From a virus, in the IMG/VR virus record IMGVR_UViG_3300046810_000572, positions 1 to 33,555 of that record: 33,555 bases of DNA, one strand, 5' to 3'. Below the pieces are notes generated by a model. That model was not told the origin of the DNA and searched no databases. It was given only the letters and a program-made list of their open reading frames with translations. The first letter of the stretch is position 1. Every line of letters begins with the position of its first letter. The position numbers and the translations under genes were made by a program. Shown piece by piece: positions 6,527 to 14,641 of this stretch.

Positions 6527-7453
6527 ATGCACGCTTTAGCGCCTTATCTGTTTCGTTGTTACAATCCTAATGCACCTCACGAGCAACGCTATTCAGCACT
6601 AAGTCAGATTAACAATAATGATTTGCTCGAAATATTGTTTAACTTCACGCAGCTGTATGAAAATAAATTTAACATTTCAGAAGTCACAAAGCAGGTTTTT
6701 AGGTTTAACGATATTACCTATGACAAAGAGAATAGGGAGATTTTTGGTTGGTTTGAATCTGGGTATTATGGGACTAAAACGGATATAATAAATATTGATT
6801 CTGGTTCGGTCGATTTCGAAAAAACCAAAAAAAATGCTGAAATAATCAAGTATTATATACACTTTTATATACCGAAAGGTGTTAATGAAGGAATGGCTTT
6901 CCTTCACACCTACAGGGGAGATGGAATAAAAACCCTTTTCATTAATTTGTTTTCTGAGTACTTTAAGAAAATTACCAAGTTAGTTATTCAGATGAATCCT
7001 CTTGCATACGACAAAGCAATAAATAAATGGCTCGATGCAGTTGCAAAAGAAATAAAAGTTACTAAATTTCAAGGGGTAACTGACCTTGCTGAGCAGGCTA
7101 AAATGCTTGGGCATAATGAACAAGAGTTAACAATAAAACCACCGAGAAATGGTGCTCTTGGAAAGCTTAGAGATTTTTTTTCAAAGCAAACTGAACAAGC
7201 AAAATTAGTTGAAGTTTTGAAAGGATATGGAGAATCAGTAAAAACAGTTGTTGAATTAAGTGATGGAAGAAAAAGAACATTTCATATCGGTACCAGTGTC
7301 AAAGGTGCAGTTTGCGAAATAGTTTTTGATGAAACACAGGTTGTTTTAAATGATGGTATGCCGGAAATTAATTCATTGAATCTTATGGTTGATTCAATAA
7401 TCCTTGAGTATAATGTACTGCTCTACCCAGGAATAAAATTAAGGAGGGCGTAA
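6527..7453 (+). CDS. Unrecognised soluble protein, first gene of A-cos cargo cassette
   Basis: 308-aa protein that I do not recognise. The start chosen is ATG 6527 (MHALAPYLFRCYNPN) with GGAG seven bases upstream; a longer reading from TTG 6452 has no good ribosome-binding site. There is no signal peptide or membrane helix. The N-terminal two thirds mix helices and aromatic-rich beta stretches (FGWFESGYYGTKTDIINID, IKYYIHFYIPKG). A basic linker follows (KPPRNGALGKLRDFFSKQ), then a C-terminal domain (about residues 225-308) of beta character containing VELSDGRKRTFHIG. Base composition is far more AT-rich than gene A. Its stop overlaps the start of the four-TM gene by one base, implying a coupled pair. 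By position it is probably phage-exclusion or defence cargo; that is inference. Confidence 0.75.
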   Translation: MHALAPYLFRCYNPNAPHEQRYSALSQINNNDLLEILFNFTQLYENKFNISEVTKQVFRFNDITYDKENREIFGWFESGYYGTKTDIINIDSGSVDFEKTKKNAEIIKYYIHFYIPKGVNEGMAFLHTYRGDGIKTLFINLFSEYFKKITKLVIQMNPLAYDKAINKWLDAVAKEIKVTKFQGVTDLAEQAKMLGHNEQELTIKPPRNGALGKLRDFFSKQTEQAKLVEVLKGYGESVKTVVELSDGRKRTFHIGTSVKGAVCEIVFDETQVVLNDGMPEINSLNLMVDSIILEYNVLLYPGIKLRRA

Positions 7454-8022
7454 TGAGCTCTAAGATAAATATTTGTGAAATTATAACTGGGCACTTTAGA
7501 ACTCTCAAAGACGCGGGTACTGATAAAGTTAGCATGTCAGACTTGTTAACTTTTGTTGTATTTCCCATTGCTTTATCGATTATTTTTGCTGTATTTGCAA
7601 ATGGTATGTCTAAAGATTTAGTATCATTACTGGTTAATTTTAGTGCAATATTAACTGCTCTATTATTGAGTGTGCTTGTTTTAGTTTATGATCAAGAGTC
7701 AAAAATAAGGCAAAATAAAGACAATGACATTTTTTTCGATTCTAAAAAAACTCTTTTAACTGAGCTTTATTACAATATTTGTTATTCAGTGTTATGTGGT
7801 GTTTTACTAGTTGCCTTGTGTTTTTTTAGCTCGTTATACCCCACAGGGTTAGATGGGTACATTTCCGGAATTAATCATCCAATAGTAATAGATAGGGTGG
7901 GTTTTGGTTTCAATTTTTACCGTTATTGTCTAAGCCCACTCATTATATTTTTTTGTGTTCATTTAATGCTTAATATAGTGATGATTGTAAAGAGAATGCA
8001 TTCCTTGCTGACGTTATCGTAA
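7453..8022 (+). CDS. Four-TM membrane protein, second gene of A-cos cargo cassette
   Basis: 189-aa integral membrane protein with predicted helices at about residues 31-49, 57-79, 105-128 and 158-180. A short charged loop (YDQESKIRQNKDNDIF) links the first and second pairs, and the N-terminal 30 residues are soluble. I do not recognise a family and see no catalytic residues. AAGGAG lies just before the start and the ATG shares a base with the previous gene's stop, so the two are translationally coupled. A soluble partner with a membrane partner is a common layout for abortive-infection systems (sensor plus membrane-disrupting effector), but nothing in the sequence proves it. Codon use is AT-rich like its neighbours. 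Confidence 0.75.
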   Translation: MSSKINICEIITGHFRTLKDAGTDKVSMSDLLTFVVFPIALSIIFAVFANGMSKDLVSLLVNFSAILTALLLSVLVLVYDQESKIRQNKDNDIFFDSKKTLLTELYYNICYSVLCGVLLVALCFFSSLYPTGLDGYISGINHPIVIDRVGFGFNFYRYCLSPLIIFFCVHLMLNIVMIVKRMHSLLTLS

Positions 8023-8138
8023 ATAAAAATGTAGGTAATTCTTTATGCTACTTAATACCGGGATTACGATTTTGTGCCGCGATTATTGTTGTAAAAAAAA
8101 CTACAAATAGAGGATAGTAAAATTTATAAGGGGGGGTG

Positions 8139-10424
8139 ATGATAAAAAATATAAATTTTTTGCGTGATTTTGGTATTTATGAAAATCATGACAATACTAA
8201 CTGTACTACATTTTCTAAATATAATTTAATTTATGGTTGGAACGGTGCTGGGAAGTCTACTTTAACAAAACTTTTTAAATGTATAGAAGATAAGAGTATA
8301 GACCAGTGTGGTTATTTGACGCCAAGATTTCAAATAGAATGTGATGATGGTGAAATAAAAGAGATAACAGAAAAAAATATTAGTAGTGCCTCAATGAATA
8401 TATTTACTTTTAACGCTGATTTTGTGAGAAAAAATATTGATTGGGATAGCTCTGTAAATAGTATTTTACTGATTGATAAAGATAAAATAGAAGATAGAAA
8501 AAGTCTTGTTGAATTAAAGCTGTCATATAAAAAATTGAGTGCACAATTAGATAAAGAGGTGCATCTTAAAAAAGATTTAGATAATGATATGCAGGCTTTT
8601 TTGACCAAGGCGGCAAGAAATATTAAAACTAACTTGCAAGTCATAAATACGCAAGAAAGACGGTACCTGAATTATAATAAAACCACTCTTTTTTCTCTAA
8701 TTAATTCTAAAAGAGAAAGTATTTTCAAAAGTGAATCATTGCTGCAAGATATCGAATTGGGTAGTTTAACAAGAGCGGCATTACCTATTGAAATGCCTAT
8801 TATTAACATGGACTTGCCAACTTTAAACATTGCTGATTTTGTTGAAAGGCATACTCAAATAAGCGCTATACTACACACTAGTGTGGCTAGTAATGTTATC
8901 CTTGCTTTAAGTGAAAATCCCAACATGCAGTCTTGGGTGGAAATGGGGCTTGCTCTTCACAAAGAAAACCATAGACAAAAGTGTGGTTTTTGTGGCGGGG
9001 ATATAAAAACCTCGCGAGTCAAAGAGCTTAATGACCATTTCAACGATGCGTTTAAAGCATTTAAAAAAACAATATCTAACTCTTTCTCTATCTGTTCTTT
9101 TATACCTCAACTAGCTTTACTTTCTAAAGATTTTTTCTTCCCAGAGTTTCAAGGTTCTTATATTGATTTAGTTGAGAAAATCAGGCTTGCCAGCAATGAG
9201 ATTAACCATTCATTAGGTGAGTGGCAGAGTGTTCTGACAAAAAAGAATGAAAATCCTTTTGAAACTTCATTTGTAATAAATGAAATTTCAATTGTAAGTT
9301 TAATGAGTTATAACACTCTAATTTCTGGAATTAAAAAATTAATTGATGACCACAATAGCAAGTCGCTTAATTTTTCGAATGAAATTACGAAAATTAAGAG
9401 TGCTTTAGAAGTCCACTATGCAGCTCGTGAATTGATTGATTTTAAATATGAAGAAAAAGAAAGGCAGAAGGGAATATATGTTGAGACAATAGATGAGCTT
9501 TTGAATTCGGAGAGAAATCTAAAAGATAGAATTGATACTCTTGAAGCGTCATTATCAAATGAGTCTATTGCGGAAAATGTTTTTAATAATGAATTGCATA
9601 GATTTTTAGGGCGAAGTGAAATTAGACTAAGTTTTGATGCGGTTATGAAAGGGTATAGAATAATAAGAAATGGAACTGATAAACACGCCAAGAATTTAAG
9701 TGAGGGTGAAAAAACGGCTATAGCTTTCGTTTATTTTGCAATAAAGGTTGATGAGGGAGATAATGATATAACTAAATCAATTATTGTCGTTGATGATCCT
9801 GTTTCTAGTTTTGATTCAAACCACCTATTTCATTCATATGCTTTCTTAAAAAAGAGATTTGAAAATGCGTGCCAGTTATTTATTCTAACACATAGTTTTT
9901 CTTATTTTAAGCTAGTGCGTGATTGGATTCTAAAAAAGAATAAAAGAGATAATATTAAATCTAGAGTTTATTTAATTGAAACATATATTGAAGGTGTTAG
10001 GAAAGCTAAGATCATAAATGCTTCAAGCAACCTTATTGATTATAATTCAGAGTATCATTACCTATACTCTCGCCTTAAATACTTTAAAGAGAAAGCTCAC
10101 TTAGAGCTTGATGAAGTATATTTGTGTGCAAACTTATCAAGAAAATTGCTAGAAACTTTTTTATCTTTCAAATTTCCTAAAAAAAGGAGCAATTTCAAAG
10201 CACTTGTTGATGATAGTGTGAGAAATTTGGAAGGTGTAAATCAGGAAGAGGTTGAAAAACTTTATAGATTTATAAATAAATATTCACATAATCAGGAGAT
10301 CGATATGGGAGATAACACTGATAATTTGCTAGGTGAATCGCCTGTGATAATAAAGTATCTATTTACTCTGATAGAAAGCTTTGATTCAGTGCACTTTGCC
10401 GAAATGGAGTCATTGGCAGTTTAG
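8139..10424 (+). CDS. RloC/PrrC-like ABC ATPase, candidate anticodon nuclease
   Basis: 761-aa AAA_13-type protein with an SMC/Rad50-like layout. Walker A is GWNGAGKST at 33-41 (K39). A long coiled-coil-rich middle (about 110-480) carries a single CxxC (C282-G-F-C285), placed like a Rad50/RloC zinc hook. The ABC signature LSEGE is at 520-524, Walker B IIVVDD at 548-553, the D-loop SSFDS at 556-560 and the switch histidine in FILTH at H585. The C-terminal domain has R668-x3-E672 and H717, matching the order of the Arg-Glu-His triad of the PrrC/RloC tRNA anticodon nucleases; R-to-H spacing is 49 here and 36 in PrrC. Start: ATG 8139 after a GGGGGGG tract (GTG 8136 also possible). It follows the four-TM gene by about 115 bp. 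Likely anti-phage; the tRNA target is unknown. Confidence 0.85.
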   Translation: MIKNINFLRDFGIYENHDNTNCTTFSKYNLIYGWNGAGKSTLTKLFKCIEDKSIDQCGYLTPRFQIECDDGEIKEITEKNISSASMNIFTFNADFVRKNIDWDSSVNSILLIDKDKIEDRKSLVELKLSYKKLSAQLDKEVHLKKDLDNDMQAFLTKAARNIKTNLQVINTQERRYLNYNKTTLFSLINSKRESIFKSESLLQDIELGSLTRAALPIEMPIINMDLPTLNIADFVERHTQISAILHTSVASNVILALSENPNMQSWVEMGLALHKENHRQKCGFCGGDIKTSRVKELNDHFNDAFKAFKKTISNSFSICSFIPQLALLSKDFFFPEFQGSYIDLVEKIRLASNEINHSLGEWQSVLTKKNENPFETSFVINEISIVSLMSYNTLISGIKKLIDDHNSKSLNFSNEITKIKSALEVHYAARELIDFKYEEKERQKGIYVETIDELLNSERNLKDRIDTLEASLSNESIAENVFNNELHRFLGRSEIRLSFDAVMKGYRIIRNGTDKHAKNLSEGEKTAIAFVYFAIKVDEGDNDITKSIIVVDDPVSSFDSNHLFHSYAFLKKRFENACQLFILTHSFSYFKLVRDWILKKNKRDNIKSRVYLIETYIEGVRKAKIINASSNLIDYNSEYHYLYSRLKYFKEKAHLELDEVYLCANLSRKLLETFLSFKFPKKRSNFKALVDDSVRNLEGVNQEEVEKLYRFINKYSHNQEIDMGDNTDNLLGESPVIIKYLFTLIESFDSVHFAEMESLAV

Positions 10425-10605
10425 AGTTTTTCATGTTTTTAAATATTTTAATGTAGCGGCATTTTTAGGTAGGGTGTTTTTTTTGTGCAATTTTTTGCAT
10501 TTATTTGCATGGATTAATGAGTAAAGAGTTTGCAGCACAATGCCACGTAAACGCTGCAACTAAATGAAAATGCATCTGCATTAAAACTGACACACGAAGA
10601 GGGCA
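10425..10605. other. AT-rich non-coding stretch left of cos
   Basis: No gene seen. It contains several TTTGCA/TTTTGCAT elements and a perfect palindrome AATGCA-TC-TGCATT at 10569-10582, about 25 bp before the cohesive end. These could be packaging-protein (cosB-like) binding sites or simply the end of the AT-rich cargo. No clear terminator follows the ATPase gene. Confidence 0.4.
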
Positions 10606-10624
10606 GGCGTGGCGGGGATAGCAT
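10606..10624. other. cos: cos site, 19-nt cohesive end (P2 type)
   Basis: GGCGTGGCGGGGATAGCAT differs at three positions from the 19-nt P2 cohesive end as I recall it, and the bases after it (TGCGCGCTGGCGG) also follow the P2 cos sequence. Its position, between the cargo locus and gene Q, is that of cos in P2. The terminase (P and M products) would cut here. The GC-rich flank to about 10760, with an inverted CGCGC motif (10651-10668), holds no gene and is probably part of the packaging signal. Confidence 0.85.
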
Positions 10625-10762
10625 TGCGCGCTGGCGGCTTTTTATTTAATTATTCTCGCGCCTGTGCGCGCCGTGGCGGAGTTTTAAAGTTTGGGATGAA
10701 ATCGGATGCTATGGCGGCGGTGCGCGGCGTGTGGTGCTTCTGATGACGTATGAGGCGGGCAT

Positions 10763-10787
10763 AAAAAAACCGCCGTATCACCGGCGG
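10763..10787 (-). terminator. Rho-independent terminator after Q
   Basis: On the minus strand a CCGCCG/CGGCGG 6-bp stem with a six-base loop is followed by T7, 21 bp beyond the Q stop. It would end the leftward P-Q late transcript before cos. Confidence 0.85.
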
Positions 10788-10807
10788 TCTGTGAATTGTT
10801 TTAGGGC

Positions 10808-11818
10808 TTAAAGCTCATACTCGTTGAACCTTACCACCTCCATACCTGCCCACTCGTTTAACTCTTTCATGCGCTCCTGTAAGGGAACCAGTTCATTGCG
10901 CACAAATACCTTTGCTGCTTTCTCTACGTCACCAAATCCGCCGGTGTTGTCCGGGATAATCCCCATCATCTGCGGCGGTACACGGTGAGCGCTGAGCAGA
11001 TCATCACGCGTGGCTTTCTTGATGTTAAAGAAATCATCTTTCGTGGCCACCTCGCTGAGCGGGATGATTTTAATAGCGTCCGCTTTTCCACCGGGTGCAT
11101 GGTAGAAAATATTTTTAAAATTACCTGAGCCCTTAGATTTGGTCATCATGTCGCGCAGAGCAGTGACATCCTGAGAGTTTTGCGCCGGGTCAGTCACGTA
11201 CATGACATAACCCGCATGAGCGCCGTTGAGGAAATACTTGCGGCGATACAGGGTGGCGGACTCATTGAGCCACGCGCTGTTTAACGCGCTGAGGTATTCC
11301 GGCAAGCCGTACAATTCCTGATTAATGTCTGGCTCTTGCAGGTGGAATACGCCCCCCTGGCTAAACGCGTGCGGGGTGGTAAAGTCTTCCACGAACCAGT
11401 AGACATCATCCTCAATGCCGCGCCGTGTATATTTGGCCGGTGAGGTCTCAAGCCTGAGCAGTTTGCCCGTCACGCTCATGCGCTTCTCAATGAACGCATT
11501 ACCAAAAACAATATAATCCAGCGCGTAACGGCTAAATTGATGCTGTGAAAGCATCGGGTGCGGGATAAACGTGCTGGCCAGAATGTTGCGCTTAACGTAC
11601 ATCGGCGAGCTGTGATGAACGGCGGCGCGAAAGCTTTTAGCCAGCCCGGAGAACGTCACCGGCGGTTCGTACCACTTCCCGTTACTCATGCACTCCAGAT
11701 AATTGAGAATGTCGCGCCTGTCCATCACCGTTGCCGGTTCATCAAAGCGGAAAATCTCGCTTTTCTGCGTGTCATTTTGCGCTGTCAGTTTTTTTGCCCT
11801 GCGGTTTCGTTTGCTCAT
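10808..11818 (-). CDS. Q: Portal protein Q
   Basis: Forms the dodecameric portal through which DNA is packaged and to which the tail attaches. The 336-aa product (P2 Q has 344) shows the phage_portal_2 (PBSX-like) pattern: an N-terminal YEPPVTFSGLAKSFRAAVHH, a central LDYIVFGNAFIEK and HLQEPDINQELYGLPEYLSALNSA region, and the C-terminal RVPPQMMGIIPDNTGGFGDVEKAAKVF motif. Transcribed leftward; the ATG is one base from the stop of P, so P and Q form a two-gene late operon started from the P/O intergenic region. Confidence 0.96.
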   Translation of the reverse strand: MSKRNRRAKKLTAQNDTQKSEIFRFDEPATVMDRRDILNYLECMSNGKWYEPPVTFSGLAKSFRAAVHHSSPMYVKRNILASTFIPHPMLSQHQFSRYALDYIVFGNAFIEKRMSVTGKLLRLETSPAKYTRRGIEDDVYWFVEDFTTPHAFSQGGVFHLQEPDINQELYGLPEYLSALNSAWLNESATLYRRKYFLNGAHAGYVMYVTDPAQNSQDVTALRDMMTKSKGSGNFKNIFYHAPGGKADAIKIIPLSEVATKDDFFNIKKATRDDLLSAHRVPPQMMGIIPDNTGGFGDVEKAAKVFVRNELVPLQERMKELNEWAGMEVVRFNEYEL

Positions 11819-11819
11819 A

Positions 11820-13589
11820 TCAGTACATCACCAAAGTGGATTTCATTTGTCTGCCGGAGGCGGCTGTCAGCGGCTCGTTGATTAATACGTGCATGGTTGC
11901 CCACGCAACGTCAGCATGGCTGGCTTCTTCACTGCGGCTGGCTCGGAAAGTCGATTTAGCCCCGCTGGCCGTCATAGTCTTTTGAATGGCCATGAATGAG
12001 GCGGTGATATCGGTGTGCCCGGCGTCGTATTGCAGGCAACCGCGATGAATGGTGTTTTTCGCTTTCAGCACCATTTCGGTTTTGATTTCCGGAGTGTATT
12101 TAATTTCGCGCGCAGCCGGGTAAAACTGCCTGACGAGCTGGTAAACGCCCTGACCCACTGTAGTGGCGTCAATGCCGATGTACTCGACGTTATATTTTTC
12201 CGTCAGTGCCTCAATTGCCTTGGCCTGCGCATCAAAATCCATGCCCTGCCACTGGTGCCGCTCCAGAATGCGGAATATGCCGCCCGGCTGTTCCGGTGGG
12301 GCGATGACGACGCAACCGGCACTGTCGCCGCCGTTCGCCTCCGACGGGTCGTAACCAATCCACACCGGATTATTATCAAACGGATGGTGAACGTAGGGAT
12401 TAAAGTCCGGCCACTCTTCCAGACTGTCCACCATGCAGCCCTGCAACGATTCGAACGGAAACACCGACGCTTTATCATCCACAAATTCGCACATCAGCAG
12501 GTTCTGATATTCCGATGGGGCATATTCCAGACAAAGCTGGTCGAGGTCGAACAGGTCGCAGCCACCGGCCAGCGCATCATCGATGGTGACAATCTGCCGC
12601 CACTGGCCATCGTCACATTTAACCCCCGCAGCTAAATGGCTGTGACTGAGGTCAAGCTGAATGCGCTTACTTTTATCGCGCTGACCTTTGTTAAAGAGCT
12701 CCCCCGACCAGAACGGATAGGCGCTGTGGGCAAGGCTCGACGGCGTGGAAAAATACGTGGTACGCCATTTTTTATGCAGCGACATGCCGGAGGCCACCTT
12801 GCGCAGCTCCTGAAATTTCGGGATCCAAAAATATTCATCCAGATAGAGATTGCCGGTGTAGCTCTGCGCGGTGCGGATATTTGTCCCCAGAAAGAACAGG
12901 CGCGCGCCGTTTGAAAGCTGCATCGGATCGCCTTTAAGGTCTACGTCCACCTGCCGGGCAAAGTCGATGATGTAATTTTTAAAGACGTGCGCCTGCGATT
13001 TACTGGCCGAGATGAATATCTGATTACGCCCGGTGGTCAGCGCATCAAGTAATGCCTCACGGGCAAAAAAGAAGGTCGCGCCAATCTGTCGGGATTTAAG
13101 AATATTGCGGATACGATGCTGTAAACCCGCCTGATGCCAGCCGCGCTGATATTCAAAGGCATCTTCGAGAAAGGTATCGCTAAGTTTCGCGATCGCCTCG
13201 TCAGAGAAAACATTTTTCTCCACCTTCTTGCGTTCGCCTTTATTGCGATTGGCCACATTGGGATTTAAATCCGCCTCACTGCCGGTGGCCATGTAGCGGT
13301 TAACCCGTGCCAGCCGCTCAATTTGCCTGCCCAGCAGGTCAATCTCCTTAAAATCTTGCCCCTCTTTTTTACTCTTCATTACTAGTTGGATGACCCGCGC
13401 CTCAATGCTGGTTTCAATGCGTGAAATCGGGGCGATGTCGTCCCATTTCTCGCGCTGCTTCCAGCTCTGCACTGTGGGTTTTTTCAGGCTTAGCATTTCT
13501 GCTATTTGCGTGACGGAAAAACCCTGCCAGTAAAGCAGTGCCGCCTGTCTGCGCGGGTCGCTGATTAATCCTGCGTTGTTCTCGGTCAT
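11820..13589 (-). CDS. P: Terminase ATPase/nuclease large subunit P
   Basis: Motor and endonuclease that cuts at cos and translocates DNA into proheads, with small subunit M. 589 aa (P2 P has 590). The N-terminal HTH (about residues 15-50, with FSVTQIAEMLSLKKPTVQSW) is typical of P2-type terminases. The ATPase motor has a Walker-A-like KSRQIGATFF near residues 165-174. The RNase-H-like nuclease domain shows the first acidic residue in IGYDPSEANGGD and a second in IGIDATTVGQG. Leftward, upstream of Q, divergent from O. The start overlaps nothing, and the 161-bp space to O holds the divergent late promoters. Confidence 0.96.
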   Translation of the reverse strand: MTENNAGLISDPRRQAALLYWQGFSVTQIAEMLSLKKPTVQSWKQREKWDDIAPISRIETSIEARVIQLVMKSKKEGQDFKEIDLLGRQIERLARVNRYMATGSEADLNPNVANRNKGERKKVEKNVFSDEAIAKLSDTFLEDAFEYQRGWHQAGLQHRIRNILKSRQIGATFFFAREALLDALTTGRNQIFISASKSQAHVFKNYIIDFARQVDVDLKGDPMQLSNGARLFFLGTNIRTAQSYTGNLYLDEYFWIPKFQELRKVASGMSLHKKWRTTYFSTPSSLAHSAYPFWSGELFNKGQRDKSKRIQLDLSHSHLAAGVKCDDGQWRQIVTIDDALAGGCDLFDLDQLCLEYAPSEYQNLLMCEFVDDKASVFPFESLQGCMVDSLEEWPDFNPYVHHPFDNNPVWIGYDPSEANGGDSAGCVVIAPPEQPGGIFRILERHQWQGMDFDAQAKAIEALTEKYNVEYIGIDATTVGQGVYQLVRQFYPAAREIKYTPEIKTEMVLKAKNTIHRGCLQYDAGHTDITASFMAIQKTMTASGAKSTFRASRSEEASHADVAWATMHVLINEPLTAASGRQMKSTLVMY

Positions 13590-13654
13590 TGTGTCGCTCC
13601 GCTGAATGGATGTGCGTCACGCTACGCAACCGCCCGCCCCCTCGCATTAAGCCC

Positions 13655-13668
13655 CTGTTGTGTAACAG
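13655..13668. promoter_or_regulatory. Candidate Ogr site for divergent P-Q and O-L operons
   Basis: CTGTTGTGTAACAG is a perfect dyad (CTGTT/AACAG) located 66 bp from the P start and 83 bp from the O start. In P2, Ogr activates late promoters from dyad sites centred near -55. The same CTGTTGT element recurs upstream of V and of FI, which supports a shared activator site. Exact -10 boxes were not resolved. Confidence 0.5.
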
Positions 13669-13750
13669 ATCGTCAGACGGCAACCGCTGGCCGTTATGGC
13701 GTCTGGTCAGGAAACTAAGCCCGAACCTAACCCACACAGGACAGCGAACA

Positions 13751-14596
13751 ATGGCAAAGAAAGTATCTCAGTGGTTTCGTATCGGCGTTGAGGGTGACAC
13801 CTGCGACGGGCGCGAAATCGACGCCAACGATATTCATCAAATGGCGGCGTCATTTGACCCGCGCGTCTACGGTTGCCGCATCAATCTGGAGCACTTCCGG
13901 GGGCTGATGCCAAACGGCGACTTTAAGCGCCTCGGCGATGTGGTCGAGCTGAAAGAAGAGCTGATTGATGATGATTCAATCCTCAATGGCAAATGGGCGT
14001 TGTTCGCCAAAATGACCCCCACTGACGAGCTGGCCGCCATGGTCAAAGCCGGTCAGAAAATTTATACGTCCATGGAAATTCGTCCGAATTTCGCCAATAC
14101 CGGTAAAGCCTATCTGGTGGGGCTGGCCGTCACAGATGACCCGGCAAGCCTCGGCACTGAAATGCTCGAATTCAGCGCTCGCGCCAAGGTCAACCCGCTG
14201 GCCAGTAAGAAAGACCATCCCGATGATTTGTTCTCTGTGGCCACGCTGGCTGAGCTGGTATTCGAAAATCAGCCCGAAAACGCGATTTTCAGCCTGACCG
14301 GAAAAATCAAAGGGATGTTCAAAGCAAAACAGACCAGCGATGACGCGCGTTTTTCTGACGTGCAGGGGGCAATCACCATCGTCGCCGAAGAGTTGCAAAA
14401 CGCGGGCGAAGCCACCGCGCAGCGTTTTAGCGACATGGCGCAGGAAATCACTGCGCTGAAAGGTCAGGTTACGGCCAGCGAAACGGCGCTTTCTTCCCTG
14501 CAATCGTCGCTTGACGATACCGAAAGCTTTAAGCAGCCAAAGCGTCCGGTATCCCCCGGCGGGGACGGTGCCAGCACCTTTATGACCAACTGCTGA
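13751..14596 (+). CDS. O: Capsid scaffold and maturation protease O
   Basis: Internal scaffold that guides capsid assembly and, through its N-terminal serine protease, cleaves itself, the major capsid protein and portal. 281 aa (P2 O has 284). The catalytic triad known for P2 O falls at identical positions: D19 (DTCDG), H48 (LEHFRG) and S107 (YTSMEI). The C-terminal half is a coiled-coil scaffold (about 200-260) and the protein ends in the same MTNC as P2 O. A longer in-frame reading from 13589 has no ribosome-binding site; ATG 13751 after ACAGGACAG is the family start. First gene of the O-N-M-L-X-lysis-R-S late operon. Confidence 0.95.
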   Translation: MAKKVSQWFRIGVEGDTCDGREIDANDIHQMAASFDPRVYGCRINLEHFRGLMPNGDFKRLGDVVELKEELIDDDSILNGKWALFAKMTPTDELAAMVKAGQKIYTSMEIRPNFANTGKAYLVGLAVTDDPASLGTEMLEFSARAKVNPLASKKDHPDDLFSVATLAELVFENQPENAIFSLTGKIKGMFKAKQTSDDARFSDVQGAITIVAEELQNAGEATAQRFSDMAQEITALKGQVTASETALSSLQSSLDDTESFKQPKRPVSPGGDGASTFMTNC

Positions 14597-14641
14597 CCGG
14601 CAGCGTTAATCCTGAATTCCTGAAAAAATTAAGAGAAAAAT

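Noticed and set aside
10140-10289. HEPN RNase motif in the ATPase C-terminus
   Set aside because: No R-x4-6-H motif is present; the R-E-H arrangement fits PrrC/RloC better.
12015-12635. 206-aa rightward ORF inside terminase gene P
   Set aside because: Antisense shadow of a conserved terminase; GC-rich third positions create long open frames on the opposite strand.
13589-13750. 54-residue N-terminal extension of O
   Set aside because: Catalytic residues D19, H48 and S107 fall at the P2 positions only with the 13751 start, and the extension overlaps the late promoter region.
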